From NCBI RefSeq assembly GCF_963678635.1, contig NC_087068.1, forward strand, positions 49,743,724 through 49,807,723: a stretch of 64,000 bases of DNA. The letters run 5' to 3'. This document shows positions 43,831 through 54,800 of the stretch, piece by piece. The stretch's first letter is position 1. Every line of letters starts with the position of its first letter. A program made the position numbers and the translations under genes. Source of the DNA: Symsagittifera roscoffensis. Its lineage: Eukaryota > Xenacoelomorpha > Acoela > Convolutidae. Under the pieces are notes generated by a model, which saw only the letters and a list, made by a program, of their open reading frames with translations, was not told the origin of the DNA and did not search any database.

Positions 43831-45220
43831 GTTTTTTATTCAAAAGGTTTGTGGTTTTGTAAAAGTTTGCTAAAATACCAAAACTACCATCTTTTCCATT
43901 ATTGATTAACAGATCTTAAATTGTAAAAAAAAAAACGAAACTATAAGCAATTGTTATTGAAATAACTTTCACAATTACTTGAAATAATGATAAGACTTCA
44001 TAAAATAGTTTAAAAAATTTTTCTTGGGGAAAACCAATTCTGTAGTAAAATCTTAGTTTTGGAAATCTAGTCTACTCAGTTTTCATCAATTTTTATTATC
44101 AAATAATTGTTTTTTAAGATTTTTTAATCTTTTTTTTTCAAACTCTTAACCAAAAATTCTATTCCAGTTAGCTTTACTAAAATGAATCCTCAGTTACTTT
44201 GCACATAACTCAATAACTCAACGACACAATGATTCGTGAGACCTACCATAGATCTGAAATAATTTTTCAATGATATGCAGTATAGGTGTAAAAATTAGAA
44301 AAGTAACGACTTTAGTGAAGTGGTCTATAGTCCGGCTCTGCTTTTGAAAAGGTGTTTCTAAACTAGAAGAATTCTAAAAAAAGTGCTTTTGTTTTTTATT
44401 CAAAAGGTTTGTGGTTTTGTAAAAGTTTGCTAAAATACCAAAACTACCATCTTTTCCATTATTGATTAACAGACCTGAAATTGAAAAAAAAGCGAAACTA
44501 TAAGCAATTGCTCTTGAAATAATTTTCACAATTACTTGAAATAATGATAAGACTTCATACAATAGTTTGAAGAGTGTTACTTGGGGAAAAACAATTCTGT
44601 AGTAATTTCTTAGTTTTGGTGGAAATCTAGTCTACTCAGTTTTCATCAATTTTGTATCAAATAATTGTTTTTTAACGTTTTTTTATCTTTTTTTTTCAAA
44701 TTCTTAACCAAAAATTCTTTTCCAGTCAGCTTTATTAAAATGAGTCCTCAGTTACTTTGCACATAACTCAACCACACAATCATTCCTGAGCTCTACCATA
44801 AATCTGAAATAATTTTTCAATGATATGCAGTATAGGTGTAAAAATTAGAAAAGTAACGACTTTAGTGAAGTGGTCTATAGTCCGGCTCTGCTTTTGAAAA
44901 TGTATTTCTAAACTAGAAGAATTCTAAAAAAAGTTCTTTCGTTTTTTATTCAAAAGGTTTGTGGTTTTGTAAAAGTTTGCTAAAATACCAAAACTACCAT
45001 CTTTTCCATTATGGATTAACAGATCTTAAATTGAAAAAAACGAAAGTATGAGCAATTGCTATTGAAATAACTTTCACAATTAATTGAAATAATGATAAGA
45101 CTTCATACAATAGTTTGAAAAATTTTACTTGGGGAAAAACAATTCTGTAGTAAAATCTTAGTTTTGGAAATCTGGTTTACTCAGTTTTCATCAATATGTA
45201 TCAAATAATGGTTTTTTAAG
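43831..45220 (+). repeat. Three tandem copies of a ~555-bp unit
   Basis: The phrase GTTTTTTATTCAAAAGG begins copies at 43831, 44391 and about 44940 (spacing 560 and 550). Each copy continues through CCAAAACTACCATCTTTTCC and CTTTGCACATAACTCAA-type words. Units differ by point changes and small indels. The third is cut off near 45220, where unrelated A/C-rich sequence begins. There is no ORF. Confidence 0.8.
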
Positions 45221-45269
45221 ATTTTGACGATACGACAAATAAAATTGTGCCGCTCAGCCAACAATCCGA

Positions 45270-45827
45270 CTCGCGATCTAACAAAAGATAAGGTTTTACA
45301 GGTGACGACCAGACTCAATCAACAAGGCCTAACCTCACTGGATCGACAAAACACCCTGCAGTCGTAAACGAGCCAGACGCAGCGACAATAGAGGGTTCTG
45401 AATCGAACCCAATTCTGTCGGACTGTACCCCCAGAAGAATTTTCCCAGTGGAACAACAACCGAGGACGTCTAGACCTCGCAGAAACGGGGTTTCCCGAAA
45501 TTCTACGGAGAACGAAGATACATCGACATCGTTCTAGAAAAGGAAGACTCGACCACTGAAGTTTTTACGCTACAAGACGACACTCTTAACTCACCGAGGG
45601 CTATTTTCATCGTCACTTCACCAGCAGACCTCCTTACACCACTCAAGGAGGTACCTCTAAAAACCACTCTCGTGGCAGAAACTACCTTATCCTGGTCGTC
45701 AGAGAAATCTGTCACATCGGGACGAGCAAGACACATCCCGATTCAGACAATCTTGAAAAATACATCCTTCGGATCCTCCTCTTCACCCCGATCTACAACA
45801 TACGACATAACTGACAATATAGAATGA
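45270..45827 (+). pseudogene. Coding-like A/C-rich fragment, probably from a retroelement
   Basis: Two overlapping forward frames without ATG are open. The first, about 45280-45537, is Ser/Thr/Pro/Arg-rich. The second, about 45477-45827, gives about 116 codons with a folded-looking core (RYIDIVLEKEDSTTEVF, then IFIVTSPADLL) and ends at TGA 45825-45827. GC content and A/C bias differ sharply from flanking DNA. The overlap and shift of frame recall gag/pro-type junctions, but no domain is recognised. A purine-rich stretch and TATATAAAAG follow near 46150, which would suit a downstream LTR. Confidence 0.35.
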
Positions 45828-46758
45828 ACCAGTGATATATCCTCTACAATTGAATTTGAAATACAGACAAGAGGATTTCGATGCAAGATTTAATTAAAAA
45901 CTGTCAACTTTTTTTCAATTCTTTTCTCAGTTGTTTTCACTTTTACAGTTACAAATTTTAACTGATCTTCTTTAATGTAGATAATTTTTACATGTTAATT
46001 GTACATCTCGTAGATTAGTGAAACTTCATTTAGTTTTTTATTATTGTATAACGGTAAATTCTGTATTGTCACCCTTTTTAAATTTCCTTCCGTTTTGCTT
46101 GCTGTACTATTGTTTGGCGCAGTTTATAAAATTTTGTTCCTACTTTGAAGGGGGAAATGGGTGTATATAAAAGCAGTTTCAGTTAATTTGAAACTTTAAA
46201 CTTTTTCCGGGTGGGAAATGTTGTGATTTGTTTTATGTCTGTTAACTTGAATACCTGTTAACTTTGCATGATTCGACCATCGGACGATTATTGTGGGTTG
46301 GATCTAGTTTTAGCTTAGAACGTTTTAATTTCACACTTTATTTTACTTGTTTTATTCTTTTAAGCAATTGTACATTAACTGTACATGCCTACATAGGTTA
46401 ATAGAACATTTGATTAGACACAAAAAACGCTTAATATATAAAAAATTTCTTGTAGATTTTACAGCGTTTGTGAATTGTTTCCAGCAGTTCTTTGAAACGT
46501 TTTACTTCCAACCAAAAAGCCTCTTCTCAAAGATCAATTTTTCATCCCGTACAAACAATTGTCAAAAAATGATAGCAACACACTTCGGTGCTCATACTGG
46601 TAAAAAATCATCGAACTGTATTATCAGTAGATACATTCTGGACAAGAAATAAATCGGTTCTGAGATTGTGTCAAATGCCAATCTGCAATCAAAACTTTGT
46701 TGTCTCGAACGAGATTTTGAGCATTGAGAGAAATGCGGCAATAACGCATTTTATTATT
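45828..46758. other. Possible LTR-like downstream region, otherwise no gene
   Basis: GAAGGGGGAAATGGG at about 46148 is followed by TATATAAAAG at about 46163, like a polypurine tract and core promoter at the start of an LTR. No partner copy lies in the window. The remainder shows nothing I can support. Confidence 0.2.
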
Positions 46759-47286
46759 GTTCCGACTTTCGATAGGAAAGTAACGAAATATTAGTGCTCG
46801 GGGTGGATTTTTTTTCTTCAGTCAAATTTCGACTTTTTAGCTAGCCATTTTCGACAAAACTTTTCTTATCACTCGAAAAGTATTGTTGTCCTGAGCTTGA
46901 ATTCGAAAGGATATTTTATCTGTGATTATTTTTTGTAAAACTATGGGGGTTTAAAGATTGCCATTTTGACCAATTTGGGACAATTAACGAGCTATATATT
47001 TTGCGCTCTTAACGCGTAAGGGGAGGTTTAATCCGTCTTAGAAATCGTTCCAAATTGGTTAAAAGAACCTATTTAACATATTTGATTTGTTACAAGGAGC
47101 GAAATATATCTTTTTGTACTTTATATGGCGTGTGGTGGGATGACTTTCATAAAAAACTTCAAACTTTAGAAAAAAAACATTCATTTTATTTTTTTTACAG
47201 TTAATTTTTTTAATGTGATTACTGCTCCATAAACCTTATTAGGCAGTCGGAACATTCAAGGCCTCGTCTTGATACGAGCAGTCTTG
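46759..47286 (-). repeat. Interspersed repeat family A, copy 2 (reverse)
   Basis: This matches copy 1 at 22137 in reverse orientation, from GTTCCGACTTTCGATAGG to a degenerate terminal hairpin and CGAGCAGTCTTGT. The hairpin has diverged here (TTCAAGGCC/GTCTTGA-like). A TIR element begins 24 bp further on. Confidence 0.6.
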
Positions 47287-47309
47287 TTACTTCTCCTTTA
47301 ACCTTAAAA

Positions 47310-48215
47310 CCCGGGTTGACCCCCATGCACCGAAACTGCTTATCATACAATTCCATACAACAAAAATCATTATCATACAATTACATACATCAAGTGTATG
47401 GAGAAAATGCTTGTCATACAATTTTCAAACATTTTCGAAAAACAATAGAAAAAGTAAAACTATTTCTGCGGCTTTTTGAGAACAGTTGGACAGATTGGTG
47501 GCAAAAAAACTGATTTGAAATTTCTTTGAAAAAAATGCTTACCATACAATTTCCATATGCGACACAAAAATATTTCAGTAGTATTTTTGAAAACTTACCT
47601 CAAATTTTTTTTTCAACAGCAAATCTAATTCGTACGCAAACAAATATTTTCCAAAAAAAAATTTGCCTACATAACGTAGTCCTTGATACGATAATAATGG
47701 CTTTTTTTCTTTTCACTTAATTTTTTTTCAAAAACACTGAAAATTCCTATTTCATTTGTAGAACCTGTTTTTGTATGCCTTGATCAATGTCTGAGAATTT
47801 GAAAACTCAAAAATTTAAAATAATCATCATTGAACAAATTTGCAAAAATTAAAAGTTTGTTACACTTTTGTTATATAATTTGTGAAAAGCAGCTCGAAGA
47901 CCTTTCAGGTCGCTTTCGTGCATTGTAAATGCAAGACCGTCTAGCCTTTCTTTGAAGCTTTGAGTAACCAAGGTCTTTGTCACTTGTGCTCGGCTGCAAA
48001 GACAACAATAAAATTTGTCAGAAAATAAATGTAGCATTAAAAATCAATTTTTTGGCTTATGGAGAAAACCCCTATCATACAATTTCCATTTATGGGAAAA
48101 TGTTTATTATAGAGATTTTATACAATTTCCTGTACGTATGGAATTGTATGGAATTGCATGAAAAGAAAATTCCCATTTATGAGAATTGTATGATAAGCAT
48201 TTTGGTCAACTCGGG
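47310..48215 (+). mobile_element. TIR element copy 2, 906 bp
   Basis: The left end is CCCGGGTTGAC at 47310-47320. The right end is GTCAACTCGGG at 48205-48215, one change from the perfect complement. Near both ends it holds units related to the satellite of the first copy (TGCTTATCATACAATT and its complement). The middle is different AT-rich sequence. It is flanked on both sides by ends of repeat family A. Confidence 0.65.
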
Positions 48216-48219
48216 AAGA

Positions 48220-48262
48220 CAGTCGGAACATTCAGGGCTTGGCCCTGATACGAGCAGTCTTG
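48220..48262 (-). repeat. Isolated terminal hairpin of repeat family A
   Basis: The stretch from CAGTCGGAACATTCAGGGC to GCCCTGATACGAGCAG reproduces only the hairpin end of the family, five bases after the right end of the TIR element. Confidence 0.6.
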
Positions 48263-48892
48263 TTTCATTTTTTACTTGAATACTACGCGTGAACTTTTTT
48301 TAGACGGGACAGAACTTGAAACCAATATATGAAAATGACCGCATTACTGATGTGTTTTGTCGTATTAACGTTTTAAAACACACGTCGCAGATTGTAGAAT
48401 TTTACGTATACCGTAAGCTAACAATGTATAATTCTATAAGCTAAATTATATCATTCTATTCAAAAAATCTAAATAACACACAACTAAAGTCACAAGCTTT
48501 CGTAGTCACTGGTATAGTCAAATCGCTGTAGTCACAAGCTATAACAAGTTGCTGAGGTAACAAGCAAAAAGCATTCATCAGTTTCATTCGAGACGCTAAA
48601 TAAAAACACTGCTGATGTGTCACAACGAGTTTTAGTCACTGCTAGTCAAATTGCTGTGGACACAAGCTAGTCACAAGCTAAGTCCCAAGAAAACATTGGT
48701 CATTTCTGATTTTACCCATTTTGGCAGAACCTACATTCCCATTTTTATTTTCTCTTTGTGTTTTGTTGACGCCAGATCACATTTGAAGACATCTTGAGGA
48801 CATTCGACCTCAATTGTGGAACAAACCGGTAGCATTTCTTAATTCTGCGAACAAAAAGTTTTCGTTGGCCGAAGAACCTGAATAATTGAGTA
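48263..48892. other. Upstream region of the coiled-coil protein gene
   Basis: No ORF of note. Repeats of AGTCACAAGCT and AGTCACTG words occur between 48490 and 48680. It may hold the promoter of the gene starting at 48893; I see no clear TATA box. Confidence 0.25.
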
Positions 48893-51800
48893 ATGGATTT
48901 TTCCCCAACGCTTGAAAAAATTACTGATGTAAACATTAAATTATTATTCGAGCATCTTATCAAGAATTTGAAGGATTTGCAGCGAAGAGTTTTGCAACTA
49001 GAAAGGTATGTGCATCGTTATATTGTATATTTACAGAAATTTTGACCCCGCAAAACAGTGAATTACCACTGTCAGTTCAAGTTTGATCGTTTTGAGGAAA
49101 TTTTTTGCAAAATGAAAAATTACCGAGTAGTTCAAAAACTTTTTGCGTACTGGAAAAATATATTCACCAGCGGTGATATTAAAATTTATAAAACGTGGGG
49201 GGAAACTCGATCTACAACAATATTTTATGACCCCTAGTCTAAGAAATTCGTTTTAAATTAGTGGCATCAGCAGAAAAGAACGTTCTTCTTCTGCGAATAG
49301 TGAATTGACGCAATATGCTGAAATCAAAGGTTGAATAACAAGAAGCCTCATTTTTTATGTGAAATTCTGCAAAAAAACTCGAATCGTTTGTCGTAAGTTC
49401 GTTTCAAGCGTTTAATAATTGCAAAAAACTTGCTTTTGAAAAGGATGCGCATCATTATTCAAATCACTAAAACCTTGAAAACAACTCTACTTTAGTACAA
49501 AGGAACCAGAAACTCAATTCTGAGAGTAAAGAGATGTTCTTTTTGAAGCGTCTCAATACATCTCCAGACAAATAAAACAAACGTTTTTTAAGAGAATCAT
49601 CAAAATTTTTGCATTATTTTTTATGGATGAAAAAATTAGCAATTTCCCAAAAAAAAGAAGAAAAACAAATAAAACAAAAAAATGGAAAAAAATGACAATG
49701 ACAAATTTAGTTTTGATAAGAACAAGATGGGACGCTGCAATACGGCTATAAAAAACCTTGAAGGCACAGTTTTAACAATTCCGCCATCTTGAATTTTTAG
49801 TTTTTTACTAGAGAATCTTAACGAGAATCCAATTGTAACTGCGCTTGTAAAACCTGGCTAACCGATAGCGACTCTATTTACGCATACCTTATTGCTAATT
49901 TTTCATGGGGGGACCGATCATTTAGCAGACCAATCTTTTAGCATAAAAAGTGAAAAATGAGTCTTTTAGCAGACCAACTTAATAAAGCGATGAATGGTTG
50001 ATTGACAGACTCAAAAAGACGCTCAGTCTGGGGTCAAGCTTTACCAATTAAGTCAATTATCTCACGATTTGTCAACATAACTATCAACTTCAAAAACACA
50101 ACAGTCTAAATTAGCGGCAAAATAAAGATTAACGCGCACAATAACCAGCGTTTTAAATTGAAGCGGTCGCTATTTGCCATTGCCGCGTTTGAAGTTTGCT
50201 TCCACATTTTATAATTGTCCCGCCATACGCCATCTAAAGTACAAAGGGATAGATTTCGCTTCTTTTAACAAATCAATTATGGCAAATACGCCTCGTTCAA
50301 CCAATTTGGATTGACTTCTAAGACAGATTAAATCTCCGCTTACGCGTTCAAAGAGCGAAATATATATATTAAAAGAGCGCGTTAATTCACCCAAATTGGC
50401 CAAAATGGCAATCTTTAAACACGAAACACGAAATTTAATTACAAACACGAAATTTCTGAATAAGTTACCTAAATGTCTTAGCACGTGTCTTGTTAAACAA
50501 GAAAAGACAAGGAAAAAAACAACAACAACCACAACAACATTGACATCTATTGCAACTATTGCAACTATGGCAACTATTGCAACAATTGCAACAATTGCAA
50601 CTATTGCAACTATTGCAACTATTACAACAATAGCAACTATCGCAACTATTGCAACTATTGTAATTATTGCAACTATTGCAACTATTGCAACTATTGAGTA
50701 GTTTGCCGACCCCGACACGAAATGATGAGGAGAAGCGACAGAGCGATAAGACCGCCGTCTTATTTTGGTTTTCGTGATCACTCGGAAGAAAATCCAAAGA
50801 AGGACACCGTTTCAGCGTCGCAGAGAGTTAGTGACGATGAACAAGAGGATTCATACAACGAAACCGTAGACAAAATAGAAAATGAAGAACAACATACTGG
50901 GGCGACTCAACAGCTTCGTGTTATGACCCTCAGTGAGCAAGACCATTATCCTGTCGAACCCATTACAGAAAACGTCACAAACTGTTTGTTCAACGCCTTT
51001 GGAGGGTCTCTCGACATATCTAAGGAAGTTCAAGAAACTGAATGGGGGAACAGATGAACTGTGAGTGTGAACCTCCAAGGCAAACTGTATTAAGTCCCGG
51101 GAGGAAACATTGGCCGTAAATACGTTGATCTTTTAACGAAAGAAGTCTACCGATTGAACCAAAACGTATGTTCAGAACGACTTCTTGTATTCAGCCGATT
51201 AATCTTACAGCGGGACCCAATGATAAAAACCACACGTGATGTGAGAGCTTTGATAGGAAGACGACTTGAAGACTGGGAAAATAGTAAGTTCAATATTCTA
51301 TTACAAGAAGCCAAACGATGTTCACAAAAACAACCGAGGAAACCTAGGAAAAAAAAAACAGATCTGAAGACGAGCACACCCCAGTGGTTTTTGCACGAAT
51401 GATGATGGAAGGGAAAGTTCTGTCTGCCATGCGTTGGCTGACAAGCAGATCTGGCGGAGTTCTGCTCCATCCAAATGACGAAGTTATTGATTCCACAACA
51501 AAAACAAGAAAATTAGTCATTGACATTCTGAAAGAAAAGCATCCCGTAGCAAAACAGTCAAAAGAAGAAGCAAGAATACAAGTAGACAGCTTGCCTGAGT
51601 TAGAAACAGTAACCATCACTTCTTCTTATATAGAAAAATTTGCGAGGACAATGCACGGTGGAAAGACGCATTTCTTGGATTTGGAGGACACAGTTCGGCT
51701 TTGAGAGACGAAGTGGCAGCGCTGATCACAAAGATAGCTAACGAAATTATTCCATAGAACTAAATACGAGCATTGATGTCAGGTTGTCTGATTGCTTTGG

Positions 51801-54800
51801 ACAAGTGCCCCGGAGTTAGACCCACTGGCATAGGTGATTGTTTGCAAAGAGTAATGTGTAAATGTATGGCCGAAGCGACCGAAAAAGATCTCGAAGAAAC
51901 CCGTGGATCTCAACAACTAGCTTGTGGTGTGAAAGCAGGAATAGAAGGAGCTGTACACGCAGTGGAGGAGTTGTTTAATAGCACCAAAGAGGACGGACAT
52001 GGTCTTCTATTGATGGATGCCTCAAATGCATTCAATGCATTGAACAGGGAAACGGCTCTATGGAATGCTAGAATACTTTGGCCAAGGTGCTCACGATTTC
52101 TATTCAACACATATAGAGGGTATGCGCCGCTAATCGTTGCAGAAACGACAGAACTTCTTTTCAGTAGTGAAGGCACTACACAGGGTGATCCACTAGCGAT
52201 GTTATTCTATGGGGTTTCATTGATGCCATTGATTGAATCACTCAAAGACCGAGATAAGTATTTACAAACATGGTATGCAGATGATTCGGGAGCTCTTGGC
52301 GCACTAGAAAACCTGGTTGATTGGTTGTCATCTTTGACTGAAAAAGGTCCGAAGTATGGCTATTACCCCGAGCCAAGCAAAAGTTATTTGGTTGTTCACC
52401 CACATTTTGTTGAAAAATCTCATCAATTGTTTGACAGGTTCGGCATCAGAATAGTTGAAGGTAGAAGATTTTTGGGCAGATTTATTGGCTCTGATGAAGG
52501 CAAATTTCGTTTCACTACAAAAAAGGTCCAAGAATGGTTGGATTGTCTTAGCGAGTTGTCCAAAGTGGCAGAAAAAGAACCTCAAGCTGCTTTAGTTGGA
52601 TTAACAAGATCACTGCAATGCGAATGGAATTTTGTCTAGAGAGTAGTCAAAGATACGTCGCAGCTGTTTGCTCCTCTCGAGAAGATGTTGGAGGAAAACT
52701 TTTTGCCAAGCTTACTAGGAACTTCTAGTGTCACACACTCAGATCGTGTTTTGTATTCACTTCCTGTCGAAAGAGGGGGACTAGGTGTACGAAATCAAAT
52801 AGAAGGTGCCGAACTAGCATTTTCCACTTCACGTGAAGCAACCGACTGTCTCGTGAGTTCGATCCTTCACCAAGTTGATTTCGAACAAACTCTACACAAA
52901 ACAAAGATGAGAGAAGCAAGAAAAAATCACGAGGAGAAACAAAATGCTGTGGACAAAGATAAACTCGATGAATTGCTTGCAGTTTTACCAGCAGATCAGA
53001 AACGAGCGATCCGGAGAATAATCGACAACAACTGTTCCTTGTGGCTAACTTCGCTGTCCTTGTTGAAAGATAATTTTGATTTGTCAGCGACAGAGTTCAG
53101 AGACGCTCTATGTGTCAGGTACAGAAAACAACTCAAACGTTCTTTCTCGAGATGCGATGGATGTCAACAAGATTTTGACTTACAGCATGCACTTTCTTGC
53201 GAGAAGGGCGGACTGGTAACACTACGACACAACGAAATAAGAGACGCAGTGTGCGATCTTGCTTCAATTTTGTGGAAAGATGGGAAAAGAGAACCTGTCG
53301 TAAAAGAACCAGATATAGAAAATGGAACCCCGGCACTAATTGCAGATCTTTCAGCTCGTGGGGTTTGGGATAGACAGTCGGCTGCGTCGTTCGACATCCG
53401 TGTTACAGACACTGACGCTCCGTCTTACCAAAACCGCAATCCCATGAATGTACTGAAAACTGCAGATTGAGAAGAAAAATAAGTATGGACCGGCTTGTGA
53501 AGAAAAGCACATGTCTTTCACTACACTTATCACTTCAATAGATGGTGTTTTGGCACCGGAGTTCACATTTTTCCTCAAACGACTAGCAGATGGTCTGGCG
53601 TCAAAATGGGACCGCCCATATAGTCATGTCATGTGCTGGGTGAGATGTAGAATTTCATTCGCTATACTAAGAGCAACCAACATTTGCATCAGAGGCACAA
53701 GATCCAAATGGCGATCCCTCGGCGTTGAGGACGGTTACACAATTGGAATGGCATTCTAAAAATTCACACTCTGTTAACTGGGGCTTTCATAGCGCATAAC
53801 TGACTCCTATGATATTAGAATTTCGACACCATTTGCATAATATTTCGAAGAATATGAGATGTTTGAAGATAAAAACACAGGATGGCAACTGTGAACAAGC
53901 AACTAAAAACTTTTCCTTGCACCATTCGAAACCAATTTATTTTGTTTCTAATTAATTTGCTCAAGTATATTAATCCAATGATATATTCATTTCAGGAATA
54001 AAATTTTTCTAAAAATCAGAAAAAAAAATAAAATCCCATAACTTTACGAAAATGATCACATTTAAAATATCTTTTCAAATTAAAGCTCAGGACAACAATA
54101 ACTTTTGAATGATTTAAAAAAATCCGTCCAAAATGGCTAGTTAAAAAATTGAAATTTGTCTGAAGAAACCAAAAACTCACCCCGAGCGTCTATATTCCGT
54201 TACTTTTGTTCGAAAGACGGAATAATAACAGCTTAAAGTGAAACTATTACTGACTATTGCAAGTCGCTTTATCGAGTTAGAGCAATATATTTTTTTTGAA
54301 TAATCAATCGGCGACAATAAATGAGTTCTCATCAAAACAACTTGCTGAAACTTTTAAGATGAGAAAACATTAATTTCAAAAAAGACCAGGTTTTGCATTC
54401 AGCATCTTTTTTGATTGAGAATACTAATGAAAAAAAAACAAACGAGGAGTCTTAGAACAAAGCTTTTTTGTCAAAATTAAATTTCGAACACAATTTTTAG
54501 ATTATGCTTGCCAATCATAAAATATTATCTATTTCAGTCAAACATTTAACAAAATGCTAAAAAAACATTAATTAATTCAGTCGCAAAGCAGATCAAGAGT
54601 ATTATAAACCAACTACTCAAATTTTCCAGAAAAAAAAACTTGCAAATGGATATTCTCCTGCTTTGAAGAAAATAAATTAAATGAACAACCCAGTATAAAT
54701 TAGATTTTAACAAAGGGAAATCATCTTTAGAAATTACAGAATTGATACGCGTGGAGCAATTAAACAATACGCTAAGTGTTATCTTGCTTCGGTGATAAGA

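Larger units (their letters stand above)
50421..54032 (+). mobile_element. Non-LTR retrotransposon with restriction-like endonuclease, degenerate, about 3.6 kb
   Basis: The insert separates two halves of a repeat copy. It carries, in several frames, an N-terminal region, a reverse transcriptase with YADD, and a C-terminal Cys/His finger followed by an endonuclease-like region. It ends in an A-rich stretch. The order RT, zinc motif, restriction-like endonuclease is that of R2/NeSL/Dong-type early-branching non-LTR elements. At least five frame breaks show that it is inactive. No clear target-site duplication is visible. Confidence 0.7.

Noticed and set aside
50209..50781. 190-codon frame on the minus strand and 101-codon frame on the plus strand
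   Set aside because: Both are produced by the 9-bp GCAACTATT minisatellite and have no independent protein-like part.
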